64,000 nucleotides of DNA, taken from an uncultured Traorella sp. Its GTDB lineage: Bacteria > Bacillota_I > Bacilli_A > Erysipelotrichales > Erysipelotrichaceae. Positions 53,984-63,494 of the stretch are shown piece after piece. The stretch is taken from NCBI GenBank assembly GCA_944324265.1, contig CALUVS010000001.1, forward strand, positions 20,566 through 84,565, in the 5' to 3' direction. Position 1 is the stretch's first letter; the number at the start of each line of letters is the position of its first letter. Position numbers and translations under genes: made by a program. The notes beneath the pieces were generated by a model. The model did not search any database, was not told the origin of the DNA, and worked only from the letters and a program-made list of their open reading frames with translations.

Positions 53984-54190
53984 TAAAAAAAGCATCCTCT
54001 AAGGACGCTTATAACGTGGTACCACCTTAGTTCACTGAAAATCAGTGCACTTGCTCATAACGGTGAGTCGCCGGTCATTCTTTTCAAATGACTCCTCCAT
54101 AGTGTCTATTGCCTGTTTCCTCTGGAAGTTTTCACCAGCCACTTCCTCTCTTCAAGATTTCACAAGCAAACCTCTACTTCTTAAGATTAC
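53984..54190 (-). promoter_or_regulatory. T-box leader of hisS-aspS
   Basis: On the minus strand the T-box core AAGGTGGTACCACG (54029-54015 region) is followed by the terminator AAGCGTCCT/AGGATGCTT plus T7 (54010-53984). The antiterminator uses AAGG with CCTT. Stem I holds AGTAGAGG early on, and the specifier region reads ATAGACACTATGG (GACAC at 54106-54102). CAC is a His codon and the overlapping GAC an Asp codon. Uncharged tRNA should allow read-through. Confidence 0.9.
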
Positions 54191-54194
54191 TAGT

Positions 54195-54223
54195 AGTATA
54201 GCATTGAAAATGCCTGAAATCAA
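54195..54223 (-). promoter_or_regulatory. Promoter of hisS-aspS
   Basis: Minus-strand TTGATT (54223-54218), 17 bases, TATACT (54200-54195); start near 54188. Confidence 0.65.
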
Positions 54224-54248
54224 GAGTATTTCGTCAACCAGAATGGAT

Positions 54249-56465
54249 TTACTGAATCACTCTTTCAACACTATTGACGCTGTTGATCTTGCGCAGATTG
54301 GCAATTAACGTCCGCAGATGCTCAGCATTTTTCACAATAACATTTAATTTTGTGGTTGCAGTTACCTTATCATCATTGACTTTCGAATCAACATGACTTA
54401 AACCAACCTTATTTTGTGATACAACGGTTACAATATCACTTAATAAGAAGCTTCGATCCGCCGATTTGATCAGCAGCTTCACTTCATATTCTCGATTTTC
54501 AAGATTCTCGTCCCAATGCACTTCAATCAAACGTGACTTTTCATGCATGATATTCGGACAGTCTTTGCGATGGACCTTAACACCCTGTCCTTTGGTAATA
54601 TAACCGACAATATCATCGCCCGGTACAGGATTGCAGCAAGCTGCCAAAGATACTTTCATTGTATCGATCCCGCTGACACTGACACCTGCTTTTGAGGTAT
54701 GACGTTTGCGAGAGTTTTCCTGTCGATTGAACATTTTGACCAGATCATCATTGCCCAAGCTTTTTGCCGGTGTATGATTCATGAGTTTTTCAATGACCGT
54801 CGCACAGGATAACGATTTGGAAGCAATGGCATAATACATGTCATTGGCAGTCGGATAAGTCAATTGACCGACAACATTGGAAATACGATTTTTTTCCATG
54901 TATTCTGATGGATCTAAATTGCGTTTCTTCAATTCCTCATTCAGCATTTCTTTGCCTTTTTCAATATCCGCTGATTTCTTCTCGCTTTCCTGCTTCTGGA
55001 AGAAAGAACGAATCTTGTTGCGGGCATGTGTGCTCTTGACAATTTTCAGCCAGTCTTCACTTGGTCCCGGTGATTGATTGGATGTACGAATAGAAACCAC
55101 ATCACCGGTCTTCAATACTGTATTCAATGGCACAATGCCGCCATTGACAGTAGCTCCGACCATTTTATGTCCGACTTCTGTATGGATACGATATGCAAAA
55201 TCGATCGGCGTTGAACCATTCGGCAAGGCAATGACACGTCCTTTCGGAGACATGACATAGACATTGGCTTCAAAAATATCTTTCTGAAGCAGATTCATGT
55301 ATTCCTTGGCATCATCGCTGACCCCATCTTCACCGGTCATGATAGAAAATTCTTTCAGCCAAGTCAAACGTTCTTCAATTTCTTTCTGCTGTTTTTCCTG
55401 ACTGATATGAATATTTTCTTTATATGCCCAGTGAGCTGCAATCCCTTGTTCTGCAATTTCATCCATTTCTTCGGTACGAATCTGAACTTCAAAAATATGT
55501 CCTTCATCCGCTACGATGGTTGTATGCAGGGATTGATACATATTCACTTTCGGCATAGCGATATAATCTTTGAAACGGCCCGGAATCGGACGATAGGTAG
55601 CATGAATATATCCTAATATTTCATAACAGGCCGGAACAGAATCGCAGACAATACGAATCGCTAATAAATCCAAAATTTCTTCAAAGCGTTTGCCTTTATT
55701 GACCATTTTTTTATAAATGCTGTACAAATGCTTGCTTCTGCCGAAAATTCTGAATTTGATATGATGTTCATTCAATAATACAGAAATTTCATTGATCATT
55801 TCTTTGACCTGTGAATCTCTTTCTGCTTTTCTTTGCTGAACAAGATGAGCAATTTCATAATATTTCTCACGATTCAAATACATGAAGCTTAAATCTTCCA
55901 GCTCGTTTTTGATTTCACTGATCCCCAAACGATGGGCAATCGGTGCATAAACTTCCAGTGTCTCAGCGGCAATACGCTGCTGTTTTTCTTCCGGCATAAA
56001 ATTCAGTGTACGCATGTTATGCAGGCGATCCACTAATTTGATCAGGATGACTCGGACATCCTTGGCCATCGCAATAAAGATCTTACGGTGATTTTCAGCC
56101 TGGTATTCTTTTTCATCCTTGAATTTGATGTTGCCGATCTTGGTAACTCCTTCAACCAAAGTCAATATTTCTTCTCCGAACAATTGTTTGAATTCCTCAA
56201 CATCGACATCACAATCTTCAATGACATCATGCAATAAACCTGCCGCAATCGTCTGCGGTTGGGAACGCAATGTGGCTAAAATATAACCGACATTGAGCAC
56301 ATGAACAACATAAGGTTCTCCGCTTTTGCGAAATTGATTCTTATGCTTTTCATTGGCATATTCATATGCCTTTGTGATCAATTGCAGATTTTCTTCACGA
56401 ACCATGTATTTTTTTACTTCTGTCATGATATCGTCAAAGGTTTTATTTGTTTTTTTGTCTTCCAT
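54249..56465 (-). CDS. rel: Bifunctional (p)ppGpp synthetase/hydrolase RelA/SpoT (Rel)
   Basis: 738 residues. An HD hydrolase domain (AAGLLHDVIEDCDV, VKLVDRLHNMRTL), the synthetase domain (FKDYIAMPKVNMYQSLHTT), a TGS domain (PKGRVIALPNGSTPIDFAYRIH in parts), and a C-terminal ACT domain. This is the stringent-response enzyme. GAGGTG has correct spacing for the ATG at 56465; a GTG nine bases upstream overlaps that site. The recJ-apt-rel-hisS-aspS order matches B. subtilis. Confidence 0.96.
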   Translation of the reverse strand: MEDKKTNKTFDDIMTEVKKYMVREENLQLITKAYEYANEKHKNQFRKSGEPYVVHVLNVGYILATLRSQPQTIAAGLLHDVIEDCDVDVEEFKQLFGEEILTLVEGVTKIGNIKFKDEKEYQAENHRKIFIAMAKDVRVILIKLVDRLHNMRTLNFMPEEKQQRIAAETLEVYAPIAHRLGISEIKNELEDLSFMYLNREKYYEIAHLVQQRKAERDSQVKEMINEISVLLNEHHIKFRIFGRSKHLYSIYKKMVNKGKRFEEILDLLAIRIVCDSVPACYEILGYIHATYRPIPGRFKDYIAMPKVNMYQSLHTTIVADEGHIFEVQIRTEEMDEIAEQGIAAHWAYKENIHISQEKQQKEIEERLTWLKEFSIMTGEDGVSDDAKEYMNLLQKDIFEANVYVMSPKGRVIALPNGSTPIDFAYRIHTEVGHKMVGATVNGGIVPLNTVLKTGDVVSIRTSNQSPGPSEDWLKIVKSTHARNKIRSFFQKQESEKKSADIEKGKEMLNEELKKRNLDPSEYMEKNRISNVVGQLTYPTANDMYYAIASKSLSCATVIEKLMNHTPAKSLGNDDLVKMFNRQENSRKRHTSKAGVSVSGIDTMKVSLAACCNPVPGDDIVGYITKGQGVKVHRKDCPNIMHEKSRLIEVHWDENLENREYEVKLLIKSADRSFLLSDIVTVVSQNKVGLSHVDSKVNDDKVTATTKLNVIVKNAEHLRTLIANLRKINSVNSVERVIQ

Positions 56466-56510
56466 CTTAGCCACCTCACTTCCAGATATTCGAAAAAAGG
56501 CTTACGCCTT

Positions 56511-57023
56511 TTAGTATTTCATCAATGCTTTTACTCGATAATTCTTTAATAATTCTCTGCCCTTTAAATCAGTTAATTCAATCAAGAAGCCACATCCGAC
56601 AACTTCTCCGCCCATACCTTCGACAAGCTTGATAGTTGCATCGACAGTACCGCCGGTTGCCAGCAAGTCATCAATGATCAAAACCTTATCTCCCTTGTGA
56701 ATGGAATCAGCGTGCATATGCAGTTCATTGCTGCCGTATTCCAGATCATATTTGATAGAAACTGTTTTTCTTGGCAATTTATTTGGTTTGCGTACAGGGA
56801 TGAAACCAATGCTTAAGTTTGAAGCGACTGGACATCCGAAAATGAATCCGCGTGATTCAGGACCTACGACAACAGTTGCACCTACTTCTTTGGCAAAATC
56901 TGTCAATTCATCACAGGCACTTTTAAATGCTTCGCCATTCTGCATCAAAGGTGTAATATCACGGAAAATGACACCTTCAATAGGATAATTATCAATAGAT
57001 GCAATATAATCTTTATAATTCAT
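56511..57023 (-). CDS. apt: Adenine phosphoribosyltransferase
   Basis: 170 residues. The PRPP motif is [16 protein letters not shown], with [10 protein letters not shown] and [12 protein letters not shown] upstream. It salvages adenine to AMP. TTGGAGGAATCTAT precedes the ATG. It lies between recJ and rel, a common Bacillota arrangement. Confidence 0.97.
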   Translation of the reverse strand: MNYKDYIASIDNYPIEGVIFRDITPLMQNGEAFKSACDELTDFAKEVGATVVVGPESRGFIFGCPVASNLSIGFIPVRKPNKLPRKTVSIKYDLEYGSNELHMHADSIHKGDKVLIIDDLLATGGTVDATIKLVEGMGGEVVGCGFLIELTDLKGRELLKNYRVKALMKY

Positions 57024-57080
57024 ATAGATTCCTCCAATTTACCTTATTATTATATTCTTTTTCAAGTTATAATTCAACTT

Positions 57081-58673
57081 TTAATAAAACCCTTCCCCAA
57101 TCAATGAAACTGCAGATACTCCTTTGAATTCAGAAACAGAGAGTCTGCCATACACATTGATTGTCTGAACCTGAGATAAATATTCCAAGGATGGCTTAGC
57201 ATTGAAAAATAAGATTTCAATACCGCTGTCACTGATCAATTTGCAATGCTTCTCCTGCATGATCACAGAGCGAACAATTTTGACGTTTTCCAATCCAAAT
57301 GTCACCGTCTCAAAGCCATTGCCAAAAGGTCCGCTGGCTAAAAAGGTGCGTACATTGTTCAAGGTAAGATCTTTTTCATTGACAATCAGAATTTCAATGG
57401 AAGGATTCACGGATTGAATTTCATCTTCCTTGGCATAAATATAATTCAAGAAATCCTCATAATATTCTTTTTTCAATGTAATGCCGGCTGCCATCGCATG
57501 ACCGCCGAAGGCATCAAAATAAGCAAAATCTTTGAAAAAATCAATCAAATTCAATCCTTCGATACTGCGGATGCTGCCTTTGTAATATCCTTCATTGCCG
57601 GAAAGCACAGCACACGGCAGAAACGTATCATTGGCAATACGGCTGGCTACCAGTCCGACAACCCCTTCATGAAAGGAATCATCGGCAATGATCTGAAACT
57701 TATGTTCATTCATCAAGTTTCTGGCTGTCTTTTCCATTTCCTGTGTTTTCGCTTTGCGGGCATCATTGACACGATTGATCTGACTGGCACCATCTAGAAT
57801 GGCCTTCATATCTTTTAAAAGCAGATATCGGACTGTATTGTTTGCTTTAGCCAGATCAGCCATGCGCCCGGTTCCATTCAGCTTCGGTGCAATCTGAAAG
57901 CCGATCACTGTTTCATCAAATCGTGCTTCCGGCTTATTCTTCAATACCTGCAGAGGCATCATACAGCCTTCATTCAGATAGCGAAGACCTAGTTTCACAA
58001 TACTGCGGTTTTCCCCTTTCAGATCCATGCAGTCGGCAATTGCGGCCACAGCTGCCAGTGCCACAATATCTTTATCTTCCGGAAGAAATAAACGGGCAAT
58101 CTGTAAAGCAACCCCTGCTCCGCTCAAGCTTTGAAGCGGTTGTTCCATCAGAAAAGGATGGACAAAGCAATCGGCATCCAGATCTTTTTCATCATAAGTA
58201 TGATGATCGGTCAAGATCAGATGACAGTTCAATTCACGAATCTTCTTCATTGCTTCTGTGGATTTGACCCCATTGTCCACTGTTATAAAATAGCGATAGC
58301 CTTTGGCATATGCTTTCTCAACGGTAGAAACATGCAGTCCATAACCTTCTGACAAGCGATCCGGAATATAGAAGCCAACCTCAAAACCGCTGGCCTTCAA
58401 TGCCTTCATTAAGATGGCCGTTGCACAAATCCCATCTGCATCATAGTCTCCGCAAATCAAGATTTTTTCTTTCTTTTCCAATATTTCCAATAAGATTTTT
58501 TCACATTCTCTGACACATGGAATGCTTCTTGGATCACATAAGCAAGGCTCACTCAGCCATTCTTTTACCTCCGACTCACTGAAATGGCGATAAGTAAATA
58601 CATGAGCCAATAAAGGATTTGTAAGCTTGGATAATTGAGAATCTGTTTCGATTTTTACTTTTTTAATTTCCAT
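57081..58673 (-). CDS. recJ: Single-strand exonuclease RecJ
   Basis: 530 residues of the DHH phosphoesterase superfamily, degrading 5' ended single strands in repair. Motifs: CGDYDADGICATAIL, TVDNGVKS, LTDHHTYDE, and the DHHA1 part GGHAMAAGITL. It has the core length of E. coli RecJ and lacks the C-terminal extension of Bacillus RecJ. GGAAGG inside the end of the preceding gene is its ribosome site (ATG 58673). Confidence 0.94.
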   Translation of the reverse strand: MEIKKVKIETDSQLSKLTNPLLAHVFTYRHFSESEVKEWLSEPCLCDPRSIPCVRECEKILLEILEKKEKILICGDYDADGICATAILMKALKASGFEVGFYIPDRLSEGYGLHVSTVEKAYAKGYRYFITVDNGVKSTEAMKKIRELNCHLILTDHHTYDEKDLDADCFVHPFLMEQPLQSLSGAGVALQIARLFLPEDKDIVALAAVAAIADCMDLKGENRSIVKLGLRYLNEGCMMPLQVLKNKPEARFDETVIGFQIAPKLNGTGRMADLAKANNTVRYLLLKDMKAILDGASQINRVNDARKAKTQEMEKTARNLMNEHKFQIIADDSFHEGVVGLVASRIANDTFLPCAVLSGNEGYYKGSIRSIEGLNLIDFFKDFAYFDAFGGHAMAAGITLKKEYYEDFLNYIYAKEDEIQSVNPSIEILIVNEKDLTLNNVRTFLASGPFGNGFETVTFGLENVKIVRSVIMQEKHCKLISDSGIEILFFNAKPSLEYLSQVQTINVYGRLSVSEFKGVSAVSLIGEGFY

Positions 58674-58675
58674 AA

Positions 58676-59983
58676 TTATTGAACCTTCCAATAAGCACAG
58701 CTGTATGGTTTCAATTCAATCGGAGCATTCAGATTTACTTTTTCCTGACTGATCAGATCAAAGGCTTCATTGCCTAAAGATTGATGAATCGTATAGCTTT
58801 CCTGATCCAAGTTGATGGCGATAAGAATGGTTTCTGCATCACTTTTTCTTTCAAAGACCAATTGTTTATTTGTGACAATGACATTGCGATAGCCTCCGTC
58901 AATCAAAGCAGAACTTTCCTGATGAATTTTCGATAAACGGCAGATCCATTCGCACAGCTCATTGTAAACAGGCTGATCGATATAAGGACGCAGATCATCA
59001 TCGCTGTTTTTCTTCTTTTCACCTTCAATTCCCCATTCACTGCCATAGTAAATGCAAGGAATTCCCGGCATACTGAATAACAAGCCATAAATCAACGGCA
59101 AATGTTTTTTATCTTTTAAGATAGAAGCCACTCGTGTAACATCATGATTATCCACAAAACAAAGCAAATGTTTTCCTTTGTACAATGTCCATGGATCCGG
59201 ACCAAACTGACGATTCAATGAATAAGAGATTTCAAACATATTCTTTTCATTGAAGCTGGAATATAAGCCTTTGTAACATTCATAATTTGTACAGCTGTGC
59301 AGCATTTCATCATTGACGATGCGATTGTAATCTCCATGCAGTACTTCTCCAATCAAGGCAAAATCATTTTTGAGTGTACTTGTATAGCTGCGCAGACGCT
59401 TCATGAAATGTTCCGGCAATGAATAAGCAACGTCCAATCGCAAACCATCAATATCAAACCATTCCACCCAGCAGCGGATACAATTCAATAAATAATTAAC
59501 TACTTCTTCATTATTGAGATTCAGTTTGACCAGTTCATAATGACCTTCCCATCCTTCATAATAGAAACCGTCATTGTAATTGGAATTGCCGTCAAAATGA
59601 ATGAGAAACCAATCTTTGTAACGTGAATTTTCACGATGAATCAAAACATCTTCGAAGGCCCAAAAGCCTCTGCCGACATGATTGAAGACACCATCCAGCA
59701 CAACCTTGATATTGTTTTCATGCAGAACTTGGCATACTTCTTTAAAATCATCATTATAGCCTAATCTTTCATCCAATCTCAGATAATCTCTTGTATCATA
59801 GCCATGACGATCACTGGAGAAAATCGGTGAAAAATAAACGGCATTGATTCCTATTTTCTTAAAATGTTCTACATAATCCAGCACATGTTTGATGCGCGGT
59901 GTCACAATTTCATCATTGATGAAAGGAGCATTGCAGAAACCAAACGGATATATCTGATAAAATACACTATTATATAACCACAT
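58676..59983 (-). CDS. Alpha-amylase family glycoside hydrolase (GH13)
   Basis: 435 residues of a cytosolic GH13 enzyme without signal peptide. The four conserved regions are DGVFNHVG, GLRLDVAY (nucleophile Asp), GEVLHGDY (acid Glu) and FVDNHDVTR. It resembles neopullulanase- or maltogenic-type enzymes acting on maltodextrins, but it lacks their N-terminal domain. GTAGAGGAAATAAC precedes the ATG. It ends two bases before recJ starts, so recJ may be transcribed with it. Confidence 0.88.
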   Translation of the reverse strand: MWLYNSVFYQIYPFGFCNAPFINDEIVTPRIKHVLDYVEHFKKIGINAVYFSPIFSSDRHGYDTRDYLRLDERLGYNDDFKEVCQVLHENNIKVVLDGVFNHVGRGFWAFEDVLIHRENSRYKDWFLIHFDGNSNYNDGFYYEGWEGHYELVKLNLNNEEVVNYLLNCIRCWVEWFDIDGLRLDVAYSLPEHFMKRLRSYTSTLKNDFALIGEVLHGDYNRIVNDEMLHSCTNYECYKGLYSSFNEKNMFEISYSLNRQFGPDPWTLYKGKHLLCFVDNHDVTRVASILKDKKHLPLIYGLLFSMPGIPCIYYGSEWGIEGEKKKNSDDDLRPYIDQPVYNELCEWICRLSKIHQESSALIDGGYRNVIVTNKQLVFERKSDAETILIAINLDQESYTIHQSLGNEAFDLISQEKVNLNAPIELKPYSCAYWKVQ

Positions 59984-60067
59984 GTTATTTCCTCTACTTT
60001 CAGGTATAATGATAACTTATTTGAAATAAGAAATAAAGTATTGTAATTCTGGAATTGCACGCATATA

Positions 60068-60100
60068 AAAAGCACCTGGACATTGGCCCAGGTACTTACG
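60068..60100 (-). terminator. Terminator after the thioredoxin-like lipoprotein gene
   Basis: CCTGG and CCAGG core with flanking AAG/CTT, ending in T on the minus strand. Confidence 0.7.
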
Positions 60101-60101
60101 T

Positions 60102-60677
60102 TTAATCTTTGAACATTTCCTGATAGATTTCTCTAAGCTGTTGAGTTTCTTCTTCAGTCATACGTCTTTCATGAGCATCATGACTGTCAACTGTTCCTAC
60201 ATTTCCGCTGACGGCAACACCATCTTTCACAGAAACAACCAACGGAACAAATAAAGCTAAATTGCCTTCGTCATCTCTGTCTTCAAATTCACCGACATAA
60301 CTTAAAATAGCTTCTTTTTCTTCATCAGTGTAAAGAAGATTTCTGTCTTCGTCTCTTGTTTGGACATAATATATTTCTTTGCCGACACTTTCAGCCACTT
60401 CATTCATGATCGGCAAGGCTTCAATGCACCATGGACAGCTTGGATATCCAAAATAGATCAAAGCCGTTTCTTTATTTTCAAATAAATCAATAGCTTCCTG
60501 CATACTGATCTTGACAAATACATTCTCCTGGCTCATAAATTCTTCATATTCACTTGATTGTGCAGTGTCGCATGTTTCATCTACCCCGCAGGCAGCTGCT
60601 GGTTCATTGGCAGGCTCTTGGGCTGCAGTACATCCGCAAATCATTAATGTCATCATTAATACTAATATCTTTTTCAC
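60102..60677 (-). CDS. Thioredoxin-like lipoprotein
   Basis: 191 residues. A lipoprotein signal (ILVLMMTLMICGC) is followed by a linker rich in Glu, Pro and Ala, then a thioredoxin-like domain with the active pair CPWC in YFGYPSCPWCIEALP. GTG start with AAGTGGTG upstream. It should be anchored outside the membrane and act in thiol exchange; resemblance to bacteriocin transport accessory proteins is possible. Two further cysteines in the linker (CGVDETC) are odd for this position. Confidence 0.85.
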   Translation of the reverse strand: MKKILVLMMTLMICGCTAAQEPANEPAAACGVDETCDTAQSSEYEEFMSQENVFVKISMQEAIDLFENKETALIYFGYPSCPWCIEALPIMNEVAESVGKEIYYVQTRDEDRNLLYTDEEKEAILSYVGEFEDRDDEGNLALFVPLVVSVKDGVAVSGNVGTVDSHDAHERRMTEEETQQLREIYQEMFKD

Positions 60678-60784
60678 ATTTTCACCACTTTCATTTGTGC
60701 TTCCATTATAGCATTCCCCATCATGAAGTGCAATAATTGTGAGTAATTGCTAGAATTTGCCAGTATTTATGCTTTGTTTCAAGT

Positions 60785-60892
60785 TTATTTTTCATGAATA
60801 TCGGTAACATTGGGATTATAGATCTCAACACAAGTGAAAATACCGTTTTCATATTCAAACTTCAAAATGCAGCAGTTATAAAATCTTCCGTT
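60785..60892 (-). pseudogene. In-phase C-terminal remainder of the histidine phosphatase
   Basis: The 35 codons after TGA read NGRFYNCCILKFEYENG and go on to EIYNPNV, then TAA at 60785. The segment CCILKFEYENG followed by a hydrophobic E-I-Y-N-P end is what I expect at the end of such phosphatases. Together with the upstream part it gives a family-typical length near 197. UGA is a normal stop elsewhere in the window (era, cmk, the HU neighbours), so this is a nonsense change, read-through, or a recent decay. Confidence 0.6.
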
Positions 60893-61378
60893 TCATTTGG
60901 CTTGGGCATATTTTTCCCATTCCCGATAAAACTGTGCACAAGAAGCACCATGAGAAACAGCCAATACGATTTGATGATCTTCCTTGGTCATGATTTCGGC
61001 TAAGGTCTGCGCCACTCGCTGACGAACTTCTGTTTCGCTTTCACCGCCCCATTGACAGAAGAAATCACCATACGGAAGCGGCGGATTTAAAAACTCATCC
61101 TTCCCTTCATAGGCACCGAAATTCCATTCCTTCAGCCCTTTCAGTCTTGTATAAGGCATTTGATTGTCTGTGACAATTTCCAGTGTCTCGCAGGCTCTTT
61201 CCGATGATGAACTATAAGCATGATCAAAGACAATGTTTCTTTCTTTGAAATATTGGGATGCAACCTTTGCTTGCCGAATACCCAGCTCTGTCAAAGGAGA
61301 ATCACACCATCCTTGAATTTTATGCTGCTGATTAAATAAAGTCTGTCCATGACGCATTAAATACAATGTCTTTTTCAT
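60893..61378 (-). CDS. Histidine phosphatase (phosphoglycerate mutase-like), truncated
   Basis: 161 residues before a TGA. The catalytic motif is LMRHGQTLFNQQHKIQGW with SPLTELG; the second half has VSHGASCAQF (catalytic His). This is the branch 1 fold of the histidine phosphatase superfamily; the substrate is unknown. GAGGAA precedes the ATG. The reading frame continues in phase beyond the TGA for 35 codons that look like the usual C-terminal strand (see next entry), so the protein appears shortened by a single nonsense codon. Confidence 0.85.
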   Translation of the reverse strand: MKKTLYLMRHGQTLFNQQHKIQGWCDSPLTELGIRQAKVASQYFKERNIVFDHAYSSSSERACETLEIVTDNQMPYTRLKGLKEWNFGAYEGKDEFLNPPLPYGDFFCQWGGESETEVRQRVAQTLAEIMTKEDHQIVLAVSHGASCAQFYREWEKYAQAK

Positions 61379-61393
61379 TCAATTCCTCTTTCT

Positions 61394-61810
61394 TTATTGT
61401 TCTGTAATAAAAATCATATCCTTTTCATGATAGATTTCCATGATACATTCATAATGATTCTGATCAGCGTAAAGCAGGCCGCTGAATTTTGTCAGATTAT
61501 AACCAAATGTTTCATCCAGAATTGAAAACCCCATTACTGAATGATTCATAATAAAATCTTTGAGCATCATTTTCTTGCCAGTGAAGCTTTCATCTTTCTT
61601 GTGAAAATGAAACAGGTAAACATAGCTGAAATCCCATCGAACACCATTAAATTCAACACTTCCGTCTACTTGTTCATAAGGCGGTGCTGTTTGGATCAGT
61701 CCGGATTGGCTATGCAGAACAAGCGTATTGTCTGTCACATCAAAAGAAGTAATATTCATATCATGCAGACTATAAGCGGTCACTATGTTTTCTCTTGCAG
61801 TTCTTTTCAT
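61394..61810 (-). CDS. Hypothetical protein, 138 aa
   Basis: A soluble, beta-rich protein beginning MKRTARENIVTAYSLHDMNI. Aromatic residues and histidines are frequent (YVYLFHFHKKDE). No domain I recognise. AGGATAAAC precedes the ATG. It lies 16 bases upstream of the histidine phosphatase and 26 after the acetyltransferase, all in one direction. Confidence 0.65.
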   Translation of the reverse strand: MKRTARENIVTAYSLHDMNITSFDVTDNTLVLHSQSGLIQTAPPYEQVDGSVEFNGVRWDFSYVYLFHFHKKDESFTGKKMMLKDFIMNHSVMGFSILDETFGYNLTKFSGLLYADQNHYECIMEIYHEKDMIFITEQ

Positions 61811-61836
61811 GTTTATCCTAAATATCTGCCTAATCG

Positions 61837-62292
61837 CTAAAGTGTTTTTAAAAGCTTCATGTATTCACTCTGCTCATCACATCCAATAAAAATAATCTGA
61901 TCAAAACCAGCTTCTATATATAATTTTAATGCTGGATAATTATCCAGATCAACACCGATGGACATTTCTTTATAATTCATCTGCTTTGCAATTTCAACGA
62001 CATGATTGACCAGCAATCTGCCGATTCCCTGCCGTCTGTAATCAGGCTTTACAAGCAATCGAGAGACATAGATTCGCTGTTTTTCAATGGTATAGTCGGA
62101 ATCCTTCATATCAAATACCAATGATATTTCACCGATAAATTCATTATCATGTGTATAAACATAAGTCATTCTATTGCCATTTGACAATTCTTCATAAAAC
62201 TGCTGAGCAAGTTTCACCTGCTTTTGTTGATTCCAGATATTTTGACATTTTTCAAAATCTTCTATCTTTAACTGCAGAATGCTGTCATTCAT
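61837..62292 (-). CDS. GNAT family N-acetyltransferase
   Basis: 151 residues. The acetyl-CoA loop is seen in SRLLVKPDYRRQGIGRLLVNHV (motif R-R-Q-G-I-G), followed by the strand and helix of motif B (YKEMSIGVDLDNYPALKLYIEAGF in parts). The substrate is unknown. GGAGTGAT precedes the ATG. Divergent from the Nudix gene. Confidence 0.88.
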   Translation of the reverse strand: MNDSILQLKIEDFEKCQNIWNQQKQVKLAQQFYEELSNGNRMTYVYTHDNEFIGEISLVFDMKDSDYTIEKQRIYVSRLLVKPDYRRQGIGRLLVNHVVEIAKQMNYKEMSIGVDLDNYPALKLYIEAGFDQIIFIGCDEQSEYMKLLKTL

Positions 62293-62435
62293 AAAATAAT
62301 CACTCCAATCTGAATGTTATCGAATATAACTATTCTATCATATATTTGATGAATTCAGAAATAAACCGTTAGAGCTTTTTATCATGAATTTTACTTATGA
62401 TATAATAAACAAAAATACTTTTTAGGAGGAGAAAA

Positions 62436-62900
62436 ATGTCAAACTATATCATGGATCTAAGAAAGATTGTCGGACATCGTCCTTTGCTTCAGGTAGGTGC
62501 CAGTGTTATTATAGAAAATGCCCAGCAGCAAATTCTACTGCAGTTAAGAACTGATAATCATTGCTGGTCTTATCCCGGAGGATCTGTCGAGCTGGATGAA
62601 GAGGTAGAAGAAGCAGCAAAAAGAGAATTACTGGAAGAGACAGGACTCATTGCCCATGAATTGGAATTATTCGGTATTTTTTCAGGAAAGGATACGCATT
62701 ATATTTATCCGAATGGAGATGAAGTATCGAATATTGACATTGTTTATTTATGCCGAAATTATTCCGGTACAATTCAATGTCAGGAAGAGGAAGTAATGGA
62801 ACTTCGTTTTTTCTCAATCGAAGATATTCCTGAGAATTTATCCGCCCCTGTAAAAAAAGCTATATTGCAGTGGATCGATGCAAAGAAAGCTATGCAATAA
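62436..62900 (+). CDS. NUDIX hydrolase
   Basis: 154 residues. The Nudix box is GGSVELDEEVEEAAKRELLEETG read in two parts (GGSVELDEEVEEAA, KRELLEETG), with the G-x5-E-x7-REUXEE pattern complete. It cleaves nucleoside diphosphates linked to another group; the exact substrate is open. TTAGGAGG precedes the ATG and TATAAT at 62401-62406 is its -10. Confidence 0.9.
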   Translation: MSNYIMDLRKIVGHRPLLQVGASVIIENAQQQILLQLRTDNHCWSYPGGSVELDEEVEEAAKRELLEETGLIAHELELFGIFSGKDTHYIYPNGDEVSNIDIVYLCRNYSGTIQCQEEEVMELRFFSIEDIPENLSAPVKKAILQWIDAKKAMQ

Positions 62901-62925
62901 AGAGATTGATGGAAGGAGATATACA

Positions 62926-63318
62926 ATGGCAAGCAGTTATTATCAACCTTGTGAAGAATTAAATCGATGTGAACAATTGGATTACTTATGGGAAACAGAA
63001 CAGTATGAGAAATGGTTTCAGGGATATTTAGCAATTGCCGAAGATTCACATTATGCTTTGGCTGAATGTCAGGTCGGATTCGCATATATGGAAGGCATCG
63101 GGGTTGAAAAGGATTTAGAAAAGGCTCTGTATTGGTCACAATTATCGGCAGAACACGGAGACAGAGACGGTCAATTCAATCTTGCCTATCTATTTGAAGA
63201 AGGACTTTTGGGACAAAAAGATCTTGATAAAGCAAAATACTGGTATCGTCAATCAGCTATGCAGAATCATGATCTGGCAATTCAGAAATGTGAAGAATTA
63301 GAAATTGATTATAAATAA
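62926..63318 (+). CDS. Sel1-repeat (TPR-like) protein
   Basis: 130 residues. Two Sel1-like repeats are visible, AECQVGFAYMEGIGVEKDLEKA and GQFNLAYLFEEGLLGQKDLDKA (each shown in part: VGFAYMEGIGVEKDLEKA, NLAYLFEEGLLGQKDLDKA). No signal peptide. Such repeats bind proteins; partner unknown. AAGGAGATATACA precedes the ATG at 62926. It is 25 bases after the Nudix gene. Confidence 0.83.
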   Translation: MASSYYQPCEELNRCEQLDYLWETEQYEKWFQGYLAIAEDSHYALAECQVGFAYMEGIGVEKDLEKALYWSQLSAEHGDRDGQFNLAYLFEEGLLGQKDLDKAKYWYRQSAMQNHDLAIQKCEELEIDYK

Positions 63319-63443
63319 AATATTTGAATAGATGACATAATTCAAGCTTCTGCTGGCAGTCATAACACTTTAATAGGCTGCTGGTACCGCTGAATAACAT
63401 AAATGCAGAATCATTTTATTAATCCGATAGAAATTAGGTGAAA

Positions 63444-63485
63444 AAAAGATAGAGCTTTTATCAATTACAAAAGTTCTATCTTTTC
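63444..63485. terminator. Bidirectional terminator
   Basis: AAAGATAGA with TCTATCTTT plus inner CTTTT/AAAAG; T-runs on both strands. It lies 126 bases after the Sel1 gene and just past the membrane protein gene on the other strand. Confidence 0.8.
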
Positions 63486-63494
63486 CTTTACAAT

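Noticed and set aside
60893..60895. UGA in the phosphatase gene read as selenocysteine
   Set aside because: No SECIS-like stem-loop is apparent just downstream, the position is not a redox site, and this enzyme family is not known to use selenocysteine.
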